From assembly GCF_009939195.1 (NCBI RefSeq), contig NZ_JAACKC010000007.1, positions 62,001-126,000 on the forward strand: DNA of 64,000 nucleotides, in the 5' to 3' direction. The translations under genes were made by a program, and so were the position numbers. The notes under the pieces were generated by a model. The model saw nothing but the letters and a program-made list of their open reading frames with translations, did no database searches and was not told the DNA's origin. This document shows positions 8,934 to 18,453 of this stretch, one piece after another (within the stretch, counting starts at the first letter, position 1; each line of letters starts with the position of its first letter). This DNA comes from Acinetobacter kanungonis (GTDB lineage: Bacteria > Pseudomonadota > Gammaproteobacteria > Pseudomonadales > Moraxellaceae).

Positions 8934-11384
8934 ATGATACAAATGAAGCATCAGTTTAAATTCAATCCTTTAGCGACTGCTATTTTCAGCCTCTTATGCG
9001 GAAGCTCGATTACGGCATACGCAGATACATCTAATACTGTTTCATCCCTAACCAACGACCAACTTAAAGCAAGCATAAAAGAAGCCTATGCAGGGCAACA
9101 CTTTTTTGAACAATACTATGTAGACAAATCTGCACCAGAAGCTCAACAACGTCAGGGCAAGTCTCTGAGTGGTGCGTATTGCCAAGGTGCATGGGTAACA
9201 CCTATTGCTTCTAGTCAGGCGACTGTCGACCCAAGCAATGCAACTTCCGTTGTGACTGCTGACTATGGTCATTATGACCCAAATGGTGACTCTGTACTTG
9301 AAGGGAATGTCATGATCGACCAACAAGGTCGACAAATTCGTGCAGATAAAATCACCATTGATAAAACGCAGACTTATGCCAATGCGCAAGGTCGTGTGCA
9401 AATGGCACAAGCGGGTCTCTTGGCACAAAGCGATCAAATTAATTACAACCTAAAAACCCAGCAAGGTGACTTAAACAATAGTTACTACATTGCTGAAGAA
9501 CAACATGCTCACGGGCATGCGGAAAAGATTGCACGCACCTCAGAAAATGTGGTGATGTTAAGCAATGCGACCTACAGCACCTGCCCTCCTGAACAAAAAC
9601 CAACTTGGAAGATTCAGGCTAACAGCATTGAACTAAATCAAGAAACAGGACGCGGTGTCACCAAAGGCACCAAATTGTATGTTAAAGATGTACCCGTTTT
9701 GGCTGTACCCTACTTTAACTTTCCAATTGATGATCGTAGAACCACAGGCATTTTAACACCTGGTTTTGGTTATACCAATGACGGTGGTATTGAGTTTTCT
9801 GTACCTGTCTATTTGAATCTTGCCCCGAATTATGATGCCACACTCACACCACGCTATATGAGTGATCGTGGTGCCATGATTGACGCTGAGTTCCGCTATC
9901 TCACCGAAAACTTTGGCGAAGGGAAAATCTGGGGAGGCTACCTACCTTCAGATGAAAGCTATGAAAATCAAGATCGTAAAGATTTACATGTATTACACAA
10001 ATGGCAAATTAACGACAGTTTTTCAACCAATCTAGAATATAACTATGCATCGGATAAAGATTATTTTACCGATTTAAACAACAACCCTAATACAAAAACA
10101 GACTTGAACCTGCGTCGTGCTTGGGAACTCAATTATAAAAATGGTGTACCGGGACTAACTGCACAGTTAAAGGTTGAAGACTTCCAGACTTTGGATAAAA
10201 CCGTTTCTGATGAAGATCGTCCGTATGCTCGCTTACCGCAGTTTTTATTAACCTATAAAGGTGGAAATCCACAAGGTTTCCAGTACGAGTTTAATAACGA
10301 TACTGCTTATTTCAAAAAGAATATTGGCAGCACCACTTCAGCAACCTCAGAACCAAGTGGCACACGTATCTATAATGACTTCGCTGTCCGTTATAATTAC
10401 CGCAACCCTTGGTCATTTGTTATTCCAGAAGTATCGGTACGCAGCATTAATACCTTCTACGACCAAGATACAATCACTGCGCAACAAAGCCAGACCACAA
10501 GTGTCAGCTCAGACCAGAACAAATCTGTGGTTGTACCGCAGTTTAGCTTAGATACCGGCTTGACCTTCGAGAAAGATGGTAAATATCTGCAAACCATCAC
10601 TCCACGTGCGTTTTATGCTTATGCACCGTATGAAAATCAATCAGATTATCCAAACTTCGATACCATTAGTGCTTCAATTAACTATGACCAACTGTTCAGC
10701 TCAAAACGCTTCTATGGTCATGACCGCTTAGAAGATAACAATTTCTTATCTTTAGGGGTAAGTTATAGCCTGTTTGATGATATTGGTTTAGAGCGTTTAA
10801 AAGCCAGCGTGGGTCAAAGCTTCTATTTTGATGATCGCCGTGTCACCTTAGATGGCACAACAGATGAATTGAACACCGAATCACACACAGGTCCAATTGT
10901 TAGCCTATCAAGTCAATTGTCTGAACATTATCGACTTAGCGCAAACTCTGCATGGATGGCGAATGGAGATAATGCACAACGTGACGTTCAACTCTACTAT
11001 ATGGGTGATCAAGGCAATGTCTACAGTGCCGGATATTTCTATCGTAAAGAAATCACCAATCGTCAAGATAAATATGACCAATTTGTTGCATCATTTATAC
11101 AACCAGTACATAACAACTGGCGTATTATGGGGCACGCTCAATATGACATGGATAACAACGTTGCGCGTGAATACTTGCTTGGCGTGAATTACGAATCGTG
11201 CTGCTGGGGAATTTCCCTATACGGACGTTCTTACTACAACGACTTAGATGATGTAAGTGATTCTAGCGTTAAACCTAAAAAAGCTTTCATGGCTGAAATC
11301 AACCTGAAAGGTTTAGCTGGTTTTAACAACAAACTGGCATCCATGCTTGAAAATCGAATTTTAGGTTACGATCGTATTAATTAA
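8934..11384 (+). CDS. lptD: LPS-assembly protein LptD
   Basis: LptD is the outer-membrane beta-barrel that inserts lipopolysaccharide or lipooligosaccharide into the outer leaflet together with LptE. The 816-residue precursor starts with a signal peptide ending near AYA (residues 28-31). An N-terminal OstA/LptA-like domain (about residues 100-230) is followed by a long beta-barrel. Cysteines at AYCQG, YSTCPP and the ESCCWG pair near the C-terminus fit the interdomain disulfides required in LptD. It is followed directly by its chaperone gene surA. The start could be the ATG at 8934 or 8943; ribosome-binding signals are weak for both. Confidence 0.95.
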   Translation: MIQMKHQFKFNPLATAIFSLLCGSSITAYADTSNTVSSLTNDQLKASIKEAYAGQHFFEQYYVDKSAPEAQQRQGKSLSGAYCQGAWVTPIASSQATVDPSNATSVVTADYGHYDPNGDSVLEGNVMIDQQGRQIRADKITIDKTQTYANAQGRVQMAQAGLLAQSDQINYNLKTQQGDLNNSYYIAEEQHAHGHAEKIARTSENVVMLSNATYSTCPPEQKPTWKIQANSIELNQETGRGVTKGTKLYVKDVPVLAVPYFNFPIDDRRTTGILTPGFGYTNDGGIEFSVPVYLNLAPNYDATLTPRYMSDRGAMIDAEFRYLTENFGEGKIWGGYLPSDESYENQDRKDLHVLHKWQINDSFSTNLEYNYASDKDYFTDLNNNPNTKTDLNLRRAWELNYKNGVPGLTAQLKVEDFQTLDKTVSDEDRPYARLPQFLLTYKGGNPQGFQYEFNNDTAYFKKNIGSTTSATSEPSGTRIYNDFAVRYNYRNPWSFVIPEVSVRSINTFYDQDTITAQQSQTTSVSSDQNKSVVVPQFSLDTGLTFEKDGKYLQTITPRAFYAYAPYENQSDYPNFDTISASINYDQLFSSKRFYGHDRLEDNNFLSLGVSYSLFDDIGLERLKASVGQSFYFDDRRVTLDGTTDELNTESHTGPIVSLSSQLSEHYRLSANSAWMANGDNAQRDVQLYYMGDQGNVYSAGYFYRKEITNRQDKYDQFVASFIQPVHNNWRIMGHAQYDMDNNVAREYLLGVNYESCCWGISLYGRSYYNDLDDVSDSSVKPKKAFMAEINLKGLAGFNNKLASMLENRILGYDRIN

Positions 11385-11394
11385 TTTGGACACG

Positions 11395-12711
11395 ATGTTA
11401 ATGAAGACAAAACAGTTAAAACAATTCTTTAAGGCAACTGCACTCGCTATTGCCCTTTCTTCATCAATGCCGACATTTGCACAGACTTCCGATGAAGTTG
11501 TCGCAGTTGTCGACAACAGTGTCATTTTACGAAGTGATTTAGAACAAAGCGTTGCTGAAACCAAACACCAATTAGAAGCTCAAAAGCGCCAAGTTCCGCC
11601 CGATCAGTATCTTGAGCAACAAGCACTAGAACAACTGATATTACGTCAAACTCAATTAGAGCAAGTAAAACGCTATAACATTAAAGCAGATGAAAAGAGC
11701 TTAAATGAAGCAGTCTTAAAAGTTGCCAACCAATCTGGAAGCAACTCTTTAGAAGCTTTCCAACAAAAATTGGATAAAATGGCGCCCGGTACATACGAAT
11801 CATTACGCAAACGTATTGCTGAAGATTTAGCCATCAACCGTTTACGCCAACAGATCGTCATGTCACGCATTAAAATTAGTGACCAAGATGTTGCAAATTT
11901 CTTGAAAACGCCACAAGGCCAAGCAGCTTTAGGTAGTCAGGTTCATGTGATTCATGCCCGTGTATCAGGAGAAAACAATGTTGAGGCTGTTGCCAAACTA
12001 GTCCGCACCGCTTTAGACAATAGCAATGATATTGCTGCTATTAGCAAGCAATACAGCACCAATGACGCTAAAGTCGAAGGTGCAGACATGGGCTTTAGAA
12101 ATCTTTCAGAAATTCCAACAGAGCTTGCAGCGCGCGTGACTCCATTACAAGTGGGTCAAACCAGCGAGTTAATTGCCGCTCGTGATGGTGTGCATATTAT
12201 CAAACTGTTAGAGCGTAAAGGATCTGAGCAAAAAGCGATTATCCCGCAATACAAAACGCGACATATTTTGATTCAACCCTCAGAAGTGGTTAGCCCTGAA
12301 AATGCCAAGCAAATGATTGACAGCATTTACAATCGCTTAAAAGCAGGCGAAGATTTTGCTGTTCTTGCGGCAACCTTCTCAAATGATTCAGGTTCTGCAC
12401 GTGATGGCGGTAGTTTAGGTTGGGTCAGCCCTGGCGTGATGGTTCCACAGTTTGAAGAAAAAATGAAAAGCACACCTGTAGGACAAATCAGTGAACCCTT
12501 CCAAACCCAGTTTGGCTGGCATGTTCTGCAAGTTACCGAGACTCGTCAACAGGATATGACACAGGAATATCAAGAGCGCATGGCGCGTCAAATCTTGGGC
12601 GAACGCCAATTTGATACGGAACTTGATAGCTGGTTACGTGAAATTCGCAACAATGCCTTTGTTGAGATTAAAGATCCTAGCTTAGATCGCAAGAACAACA
12701 AAACCTCTTAA
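11395..12711 (+). CDS. surA: Periplasmic chaperone and peptidyl-prolyl isomerase SurA
   Basis: SurA escorts unfolded outer-membrane proteins, notably LptD, through the periplasm. From the ATG at 11395 the precursor is 438 residues with a signal peptide ending around SMPTFAQ. The SurA N-terminal domain contains EVVAVVDNSVILRSDLEQ. Two parvulin domains follow. The second (KTRHILIQPSE through GWHVLQV) is well conserved, while the first is more divergent, as is usual. It starts 10 nt after the lptD stop and is followed by a strong terminator. An in-frame TTG at 11386 is a less likely start. Confidence 0.94.
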   Translation: MLMKTKQLKQFFKATALAIALSSSMPTFAQTSDEVVAVVDNSVILRSDLEQSVAETKHQLEAQKRQVPPDQYLEQQALEQLILRQTQLEQVKRYNIKADEKSLNEAVLKVANQSGSNSLEAFQQKLDKMAPGTYESLRKRIAEDLAINRLRQQIVMSRIKISDQDVANFLKTPQGQAALGSQVHVIHARVSGENNVEAVAKLVRTALDNSNDIAAISKQYSTNDAKVEGADMGFRNLSEIPTELAARVTPLQVGQTSELIAARDGVHIIKLLERKGSEQKAIIPQYKTRHILIQPSEVVSPENAKQMIDSIYNRLKAGEDFAVLAATFSNDSGSARDGGSLGWVSPGVMVPQFEEKMKSTPVGQISEPFQTQFGWHVLQVTETRQQDMTQEYQERMARQILGERQFDTELDSWLREIRNNAFVEIKDPSLDRKNNKTS

Positions 12712-12722
12712 AGATCTATCAC

Positions 12723-12753
12723 AAAAAGCCAGTCCAAAATGACTGGCTTTTTT
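12723..12753 (+). terminator. Rho-independent terminator after lptD-surA
   Basis: The perfect inverted repeat AAAGCCAGTC / GACTGGCTTT is followed by a T-run. It lies 11 nt beyond the surA stop and should end the lptD-surA transcript. Confidence 0.92.
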
Positions 12754-12853
12754 ATGTGCAACATGCAATACAATCATCGATCTTACATTCTCATCTTAAC
12801 CGCTATCAGCAATTAAGCTCAAAAGCCCTAATTACTCTTTCATGCTTTTAGGC

Positions 12854-12884
12854 AAAAAAAAGCCTCTCAACAGAGAGGCTTTTA
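12854..12884 (-). terminator. Rho-independent terminator after hfq
   Basis: The hairpin AGCCTCTC / GAGAGGCT is flanked by an A-run on the left, which is a T-run on the minus strand. It lies 13 nt past the hfq stop. The T-tract on the plus strand is shorter, so it should work mainly for hfq. Confidence 0.9.
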
Positions 12885-12897
12885 TCATGAATATCAA

Positions 12898-13416
12898 TTA
12901 ACGATTGTTGTCGTCTTCTTGAGAGTCATCAAATTTAGTTTCGCCATCAAAGCTACCTTGACCACCGAAGCCGCCTTGACCGCCGAAGCCGCCACCTTGA
13001 CCGCCGAAGCCACCTTGACCGCCGAAGCCGCCACCTTGACCACCGAAGCCACCTTGACCGCCGAAGCCGCCACCTTGACCACCGAAGCCACCTTGACCAC
13101 CGAAGCCGCCACCTTGACCGCCGCCAAAGCCACCGCCTTGACCACCACCAAAGCCACCACCTTGACCACCAAAGCCTGTACCTTGCGCACCAGCTGGGGC
13201 ACCAGCAGGACGTGGGTTACGAGCAGGAACAACCGTAGAAATAGCGTGTTTGTAAACCATTTGGCTTACAGTATTTTTTAATAAAACAACATATTGGTCA
13301 AAAGATTCAATATGACCTTGTAACTTAATACCATTAACAAGGAAGATAGATACAGGAATACGTTCTTTACGGAGAGAATTCAAGAACGGATCTTGCAAAG
13401 TTTGACCTTTAGACAT
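12898..13416 (-). CDS. hfq: RNA chaperone Hfq with long glycine-rich C-terminal tail
   Basis: Hfq is the hexameric Sm-like protein that pairs small RNAs with mRNAs. From the ATG at 13416 it is 172 residues. The Sm core spans about residues 1-68, beginning [13 protein letters not shown], with Sm1 [20 protein letters not shown] and the Sm2 segment [10 protein letters not shown]. The remaining roughly 100 residues are a low-complexity tail made of FGGQGG and GGGFGG repeats ending in an acidic tip ([10 protein letters not shown]). Enterobacterial Hfq is about 102 residues. Long Gly-rich tails are known in Moraxellaceae and support an Acinetobacter origin. It is last in the tsaE-mutL-miaA-hfq series, with an 80-bp gap that may carry its own promoter. 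Confidence 0.95.
   Translation of the reverse strand: MSKGQTLQDPFLNSLRKERIPVSIFLVNGIKLQGHIESFDQYVVLLKNTVSQMVYKHAISTVVPARNPRPAGAPAGAQGTGFGGQGGGFGGGQGGGFGGGQGGGFGGQGGFGGQGGGFGGQGGFGGQGGGFGGQGGFGGQGGGFGGQGGFGGQGSFDGETKFDDSQEDDNNR
12952..13185 (-). repeat. Intragenic tandem repeat encoding the Hfq FGGQGG tail
   Basis: The DNA coding for the Hfq tail consists of near-identical repeat units of the type GACCACCGAAGCCACCTT (plus strand) in units of about 15-30 bp. It encodes alternating FGGQGG and GGGFGGQGG blocks. Such repeats are prone to slippage, so the tail length may vary between strains. Confidence 0.85.
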
Positions 13417-13511
13417 GTTATACAACTCCAAAAAATATTAAAAATCAGCGCAAAAAACTATCTTTATTTTTCAATTAAAAATTATAAAAAAGACAGTGTG
13501 TAAATTTTGCT

Positions 13512-14456
13512 TTATCCGTAACAGTTTCGCAAGTCTTCTTGAGCCTGCTTTATTGTTAAATATGTTTTAAATTTATGCGACTGTTGCAAAGATCTTAACC
13601 ATGTATATTGACGTTTGGCAAGTTGTCGTGTCGCAAAAAGGGCTTTATCCTCCATTTCTTTCTTATTTTCGAGACTTTTGTCGCTTTTTAATAAAAAATC
13701 CAAGGCTTGTCGGTAACCCACTGATCTCATTGAAGGCAAATCATCAGTTAGATCGTATTTTTCAATTAGTGATTCCACCTCATTTAAAAAACCGATTTCC
13801 CACATAATTTCCAAGCGTTTTTCAATTCGCTGATGTAATTCTAACCGATCTGGCAACAAAGCATAATTATGAAAAGTGTAACGATATGGTACATTTTTTG
13901 GCTGTTCTGCCTGTAGTTTGGTAATTGGCTGCCCTGTGATCCGAAACACCTCTAGCGCACGAATAATACGCTGCTTGTCACTGACCTTGAATTTTTCTCC
14001 TGCCAATGGATCCACTTCGCACAGCGATGCGTATACCGCTTCCCAGCCTTCACGCTCACCTTGTGCTTCAATTTCTGCTCGAATCGCATAATCCGCACTC
14101 GGTAAGTTACTCGACAATCCTTCAAGCAAAGCTTTGAAATAAAGCATGGTGCCACCAACCAAAATTGGGGTTTTACCCTTCGCATGAATCTCATCAATTA
14201 AACGTGAGGCATCTTCTACAAACTGCGCGGCAGAATAGACCTCCAATGGACTAATGATGTCGATTAGATGATGCGGATACTGCGCCTGCTCTGCTTTACT
14301 CGGCTTTGCAGTGCCTATATCCATATCTTGATAAACCAATGCCGAGTCTACAGAAATCAATTCGAAATTGCCCTGTTCATATAACTCACATGCTAAAGCC
14401 GTTTTACCGCTGGCTGTAGGTCCCATCAAATTAATGACAGGCAATTGATTCGACAT
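13512..14456 (-). CDS. miaA: tRNA dimethylallyltransferase
   Basis: MiaA adds the isopentenyl group to A37 of tRNAs reading UNN codons. The 314-residue protein has the P-loop GPTASGKT at residues 12-19, the motif [18 protein letters not shown], and the [15 protein letters not shown] segment typical of MiaA. It lies 6 nt downstream of mutL in the same orientation, the conserved mutL-miaA-hfq order. Confidence 0.95.
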   Translation of the reverse strand: MSNQLPVINLMGPTASGKTALACELYEQGNFELISVDSALVYQDMDIGTAKPSKAEQAQYPHHLIDIISPLEVYSAAQFVEDASRLIDEIHAKGKTPILVGGTMLYFKALLEGLSSNLPSADYAIRAEIEAQGEREGWEAVYASLCEVDPLAGEKFKVSDKQRIIRALEVFRITGQPITKLQAEQPKNVPYRYTFHNYALLPDRLELHQRIEKRLEIMWEIGFLNEVESLIEKYDLTDDLPSMRSVGYRQALDFLLKSDKSLENKKEMEDKALFATRQLAKRQYTWLRSLQQSHKFKTYLTIKQAQEDLRNCYG

Positions 14457-14462
14457 TTAGGT

Positions 14463-16394
14463 TTACTCTCCTCGAGCAAAAAGTTTATCAAGCTGAGCCA
14501 ATGGAAATGCACGCCATGTAGGACGCCCATGATTACATTGACTCGCAAATTCGGTCTGCTCCATTTGACGAAGCAAAGCATTCATTTCAGAAAGACTTAA
14601 TAGGCGATGCGCACGTACCGCGCCATGGCAAGCCATTCCCGCCAAGATTTGATCGCGCTTCTGCATAAGCCCGCGTACTTCATCAGTTGGATCCAAATCA
14701 TTCAATAATTCGGGAATCAGTGCTGAGAAATCAGCTTTATGTAGAATGGCTGGCACACCGCGAACGATAACTTGTTCATCGCCATACTGGTCAATTTCCA
14801 AGCCTAATCGTGCTAATGGATTTTTTAAATCTTCCACTCGAAGCGCCTGCATACGATTCACACTGACCACTTTAGGAATCAACAACTGCTGAGAAATCCA
14901 AAACTCAGGGGTTTCCCAAGCAGATTTCATCTGTTGCAGTAAAATTCGCTCATGTGCTGCGTGCATATCAACAATAATTAAGCCTTCAGTATTTTGCGCC
15001 AAGATATAAATCCCGTGTAATTGCGCAATCGCGATTCCAAGTGGATGTTCATCCACTTTAGTGGCTACAAAATCTTCAATTGTATCCGCAGCAACCTGAC
15101 TCTGCACTCTTAACGGTGCCAAATAACTCTGTAGAGCTGCATTGGTAGGTTGAGCCGAATTAACCTGATAATTTCGCGATTCTTGCGCAACATATTGCAC
15201 GGTATGCGGCTGTGATGATTCAAAATTAGTCAGCACTGCTTGCGGTTCATCTACAGCGGTCTGCTCGACAGCACGATGTAATTGAAACTGCTCTTGATAG
15301 CGGGGTTGTTGTACATTATTTGGGCTGGTTTGTTCAACTTTCAAGGCTTGTGCCAAATCTGCACTCGCAGTTTGAAATTGCGCCAAAGTATCTTTGGCAA
15401 AATGACGCACAAATTCATGTACTTCACGTTGATTTAAAAAGCGGATTTCATGCTTGGTCGGATGGACATTGACGTCGATATTTTCTGGATCAACCTCTAA
15501 AAACAGCAAATATGCCGAATGCTGATGTCCATGCAAAATACCGTCATAAGCCATGCGTAAGGCATGCGAAATGGTCTTGTCTTTGACAATACGCCCATTC
15601 ACATAAACATACTGCAAATCGGCTTGTGCTCGTGCATCTGAAGGATGCCCTAACCAGCCACTTAAACGCATATTGACGCTATCCGCATCGATCCAATAAG
15701 CATTCTCTGTAAATTGACGCCCTAATAATTGCTGCACACGCTGAAAACGCAAAGCACCACTATCTGCAACAGGTAAATTCAAACGAATATTGTTGTTATG
15801 TTCTAGCACAAAACGAATATCAAAATGTGTTAAGGCTAAACGACGTACAATTTCTTCAATATGACCAAATTCTGTGCCTGGCTTTTTCAAAAATTTGCGG
15901 CGGGCAGGTACATTAAAAAATAAATCCTGTACCCGAATATGGGTACCACGTGATGCTGCAACCGCTTGGATTTCTTGATGTTGAAAAGCAGTGCCATTCA
16001 CTTCAACCTGATAACCTACACCATCATCAACTTGGCTACTGGTTAAAGTGAGGCGCGAAACCGCTGCAATGGATGCCAATGCTTCACCACGGAAACCCAA
16101 ACTCACAATCGCGTGTAAATCTTCAGCGGTCTGAATTTTACTGGTGGCATGCCGCATGACTGCCAAAGACAAATCATCGGGATGAATCCCACGACCATTA
16201 TCAATAATTTCAATCAGCGTGCTGCCACCTTGCTCTACACGAATAATCAACTCTGTAGCACCAGCATCAATCGAGTTTTCCAACAGCTCTTTGACGACAG
16301 ATGCTGGGCGTTCAATGACCTCACCCGCTGCAATCTGGTTGGCGAGTGCTGGATCTAGAGTATGAATACGACGTGTAGAAAAGTCTTCATGCAT
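14463..16394 (-). CDS. mutL: DNA mismatch repair protein MutL
   Basis: MutL couples MutS mismatch recognition to strand incision. The 643-residue protein has the N-terminal GHKL ATPase domain (NQIAAGEVIERPASVVKELL, then DNGRGI and GFRGEALASI) and a C-terminal dimerisation domain after a Gln-rich linker. The C-terminal domain holds DMHAAHER, ACHGAVRAH and CNHGRP, matching the metal-binding endonuclease motifs. Glutamine is replaced by methionine in the first (usually DQHAxxE). MutL here may therefore be an endonuclease, as in bacteria lacking MutH. It overlaps the tsaE end by 8 nt. No amiB gene lies between them, unlike in enterobacteria. Confidence 0.95.
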   Translation of the reverse strand: MHEDFSTRRIHTLDPALANQIAAGEVIERPASVVKELLENSIDAGATELIIRVEQGGSTLIEIIDNGRGIHPDDLSLAVMRHATSKIQTAEDLHAIVSLGFRGEALASIAAVSRLTLTSSQVDDGVGYQVEVNGTAFQHQEIQAVAASRGTHIRVQDLFFNVPARRKFLKKPGTEFGHIEEIVRRLALTHFDIRFVLEHNNNIRLNLPVADSGALRFQRVQQLLGRQFTENAYWIDADSVNMRLSGWLGHPSDARAQADLQYVYVNGRIVKDKTISHALRMAYDGILHGHQHSAYLLFLEVDPENIDVNVHPTKHEIRFLNQREVHEFVRHFAKDTLAQFQTASADLAQALKVEQTSPNNVQQPRYQEQFQLHRAVEQTAVDEPQAVLTNFESSQPHTVQYVAQESRNYQVNSAQPTNAALQSYLAPLRVQSQVAADTIEDFVATKVDEHPLGIAIAQLHGIYILAQNTEGLIIVDMHAAHERILLQQMKSAWETPEFWISQQLLIPKVVSVNRMQALRVEDLKNPLARLGLEIDQYGDEQVIVRGVPAILHKADFSALIPELLNDLDPTDEVRGLMQKRDQILAGMACHGAVRAHRLLSLSEMNALLRQMEQTEFASQCNHGRPTWRAFPLAQLDKLFARGE

Positions 16395-16863
16395 GTTGAA
16401 ATGCCTGTTCGAGCGCTTTTAACAACGCTTCAGATTGAAAACTTAAAGTCGCTTGACGAGATAACTCATCTTCAGATTTTAAAATTTCAATAGTTAAGTC
16501 CGCTGTTGGAATTTCTTCACCACCTTTACTTGGCCATTCAAACAAGAATAATGCATGTGGTGTATCCAGATAGTCACGAATGCCCATTAACTCAAGCTCA
16601 TAAGGATCATTCAGACGATAGAGATCAAAGTGAAAGACTGCTTTATCTTGAATGTTATACGGCTCAACCAAGGTATAGGTCGGACTTTTCACCGAACCTT
16701 GATGCCCTAACTGCTGGATTAAAAAACGGGTAAATGTCGTTTTTCCCGCACCCAAATCTCCAATTAAATAAATCACACCCTCAGTAAAATATTGAGCAAT
16801 CACTTGCGAAAGTTGCTGGGTATCTGCTTCAGAGTTTAGGGGCAAATGAAATGAATACGACAT
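16387..16863 (-). CDS. tsaE: tRNA threonylcarbamoyladenosine biosynthesis ATPase
   Basis: TsaE is the ATPase that recycles the TsaB-TsaD complex making the t6A modification at tRNA position 37. The Walker A motif is GDLGAGKTTFTRF, the threonylcarbamoyl-family segment is SPTYTLVEPY, and the HFDLYRL motif follows. The ATG at 16863 gives 158 residues, the usual length; an upstream in-frame start would add seven residues. Its partner gene tsaD is also in this window (53830-54846). Confidence 0.94.
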   Translation of the reverse strand: MSYSFHLPLNSEADTQQLSQVIAQYFTEGVIYLIGDLGAGKTTFTRFLIQQLGHQGSVKSPTYTLVEPYNIQDKAVFHFDLYRLNDPYELELMGIRDYLDTPHALFLFEWPSKGGEEIPTADLTIEILKSEDELSRQATLSFQSEALLKALEQAFQHA

Positions 16864-16995
16864 ATGACTCACAACATGATTCAAAAGTAGAATTATGATA
16901 GCATCGCAACGCTTTTAATACCTATGCCACGCATACGAAATGTGCATTTTTAATACAGCACTTGTGTTCTGCCAACCTGTTGTGATTGATATCTT

Positions 16996-17901
16996 ATGAC
17001 TGCGAATAATTTTGTTCCACCAATGATTCGTGGTGTTACCGCCAGCAAACTGTTCTTACCCACGTTACGGCCTGCACCACAGCGCTTATATGATTATCTG
17101 TGTCAGCAATTTGACCACATCTCAGCACAAGAGTGGCAACAACGTTTTCAAGACCAACTGATTTATGCGGCAGACGGTACGATTTTAAATGTAGATAGTG
17201 CTTATCTTGCCAATCAACATATTTATTACTACCGTTTTTTAGCACACGAAATTCATGTGCCGTTTCAACATCAAATTCTGCATGAAACAGATGATTTATA
17301 CATTGTTGATAAACCACATTTCCTGACCATGAGTCCAACAGGTCAATACGTGCAAGAAACACTCTTGGTTCGATTAAAAAACCAAACGGGAAATGCTAAT
17401 TTGACCCCGATCCATCGTTTAGACCGCGAAACAGCAGGTTTGGTTTTATTTTCCAAGCGTCCAGAAACTCGTGGGATTTATCAGCAAATGTTTGCCAAAC
17501 GAGAAGTCCATAAAACCTATCACGCAATTGCTGCCTACCAACCTTCACTCCAACTGCCACAAATACTTCGCTTGAGGATGGATAAAGGTCAGCCGTTTTA
17601 CACCATGCAAATTATGGAAGGTGAACCGAACAGCGAAACACACATTGAAATTTTAGAACACAACGCAGATTGGGCTAAATATCTACTCAAACCAGAAACA
17701 GGCAAACAGCATCAATTACGGGTACACCTGAATTATTTAGGGATTGCGATTAAAAATGATCCGTTCTATCCCAATGTGCAACATAAAACTGATGATGATT
17801 TTTCCAATCCATTACAGTTATTAGCGAAGCGGATTCAATTTCAAGACCCTGTTACAGGGGAGTCTATGGATTTATCATCTAATTTTGAATTGACACTGTA
17901 A
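16996..17901 (+). CDS. RluA-family pseudouridine synthase
   Basis: The 301-residue protein carries the RluA catalytic motif HRLDRETAGLVLFSK (near residues 139-153) with the essential aspartate, a VDKPHFLTMSPTG segment, and the C-terminal QHQLRVHLNYLGIAI motif. It should isomerise uridines in rRNA or tRNA. The exact target among RluA, RluC, RluD and TruC types is not evident. The N-terminal domain is not a clear S4 domain. It is transcribed divergently from tsaE across 132 bp. Confidence 0.85.
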   Translation: MTANNFVPPMIRGVTASKLFLPTLRPAPQRLYDYLCQQFDHISAQEWQQRFQDQLIYAADGTILNVDSAYLANQHIYYYRFLAHEIHVPFQHQILHETDDLYIVDKPHFLTMSPTGQYVQETLLVRLKNQTGNANLTPIHRLDRETAGLVLFSKRPETRGIYQQMFAKREVHKTYHAIAAYQPSLQLPQILRLRMDKGQPFYTMQIMEGEPNSETHIEILEHNADWAKYLLKPETGKQHQLRVHLNYLGIAIKNDPFYPNVQHKTDDDFSNPLQLLAKRIQFQDPVTGESMDLSSNFELTL

Positions 17902-17918
17902 TACTATTGTCATTACAT

Positions 17919-17932
17919 AAAACTTAAGTTTT
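17919..17932. promoter_or_regulatory. 14-bp perfect palindrome upstream of relB-like gene
   Basis: AAAACTTAAGTTTT is perfectly self-complementary and lies 79 bp before the antitoxin-like start codon. RelB/DinJ proteins usually bind their own operator, so this could be one, but it is simple AT-rich sequence. Confidence 0.3.
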
Positions 17933-18010
17933 CAGTTGAACAATATTGAAATTACAATGAAATTGTTTAAAATGAAGGCTAAAAGTTTAATCTTCAAATT
18001 TATAAAAATC

Positions 18011-18361
18011 ATGAGAAAAACCGAAGTTTATCAAATTCGTCTCGATTCACAGGAAAAGAAACAGGCTTTTGCTGTCTTTAAGCAATTGGGAATTACACCA
18101 GCCCAAGCGGTACGCCTCTTTTTTAAACAAGTTGTACTAACAAAGTCCATCCCCTTCTCTATCGAAAATCAGAATATCAATTTAGAGCAATTGATTAAAT
18201 TGAGACGTCTGAAACAAGAGCAGAAAACCGCGACAGCTACGCTAGAAAGTGATGACACTGCGACTAGCACTCAGCACAATGATGAGTTTCTTATGGATGA
18301 TGATCATCTAGATTTATTTGAAGAATTGAATGCTATTTTGGGTGAAAGCGACAAAAATTAG
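18011..18361 (+). CDS. RelB/DinJ-type antitoxin-like protein without obvious toxin partner
   Basis: From the ATG at 18011 the product is 116 residues. The N-terminal part (KTEVYQIRLDSQEKKQAF, then VFKQLGITPAQAVRLFFKQV) matches the ribbon-helix-helix domain of RelB/DinJ antitoxins, with the typical phrase LGITPAQAVRLF. The proline-containing SIPFSIE segment is also typical. The C-terminal 50 residues are Lys/Gln/Thr-rich and then strongly acidic (EFLMDDDHLDLFEE), longer than in common DinJ. No YafQ/RelE-like gene follows. The next gene is a GNAT acetyltransferase 92 bp away. It may be a solitary regulator or a remnant of a toxin-antitoxin system. Confidence 0.75.
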   Translation: MRKTEVYQIRLDSQEKKQAFAVFKQLGITPAQAVRLFFKQVVLTKSIPFSIENQNINLEQLIKLRRLKQEQKTATATLESDDTATSTQHNDEFLMDDDHLDLFEELNAILGESDKN

Positions 18362-18453
18362 TCCTGTTGCATTTTTATACATAATTTAAATTTTTTCATT
18401 TAAAAACTTAGGTATGCTTCATGCAAGGACAATACAAATGCATGGAGCAATTG

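Noticed and set aside
12952..13185. Regularly repeated DNA that could look like a CRISPR array.
   Set aside because: The repeats are in frame, encode the Hfq tail, have no unique spacers and no cas genes nearby.
12894..13281. Alanine/valine/threonine-rich repeats in frames overlapping hfq.
   Set aside because: They are frame-shifted readings of the Hfq glycine-rich repeat, without ribosome-binding sites or independent support.
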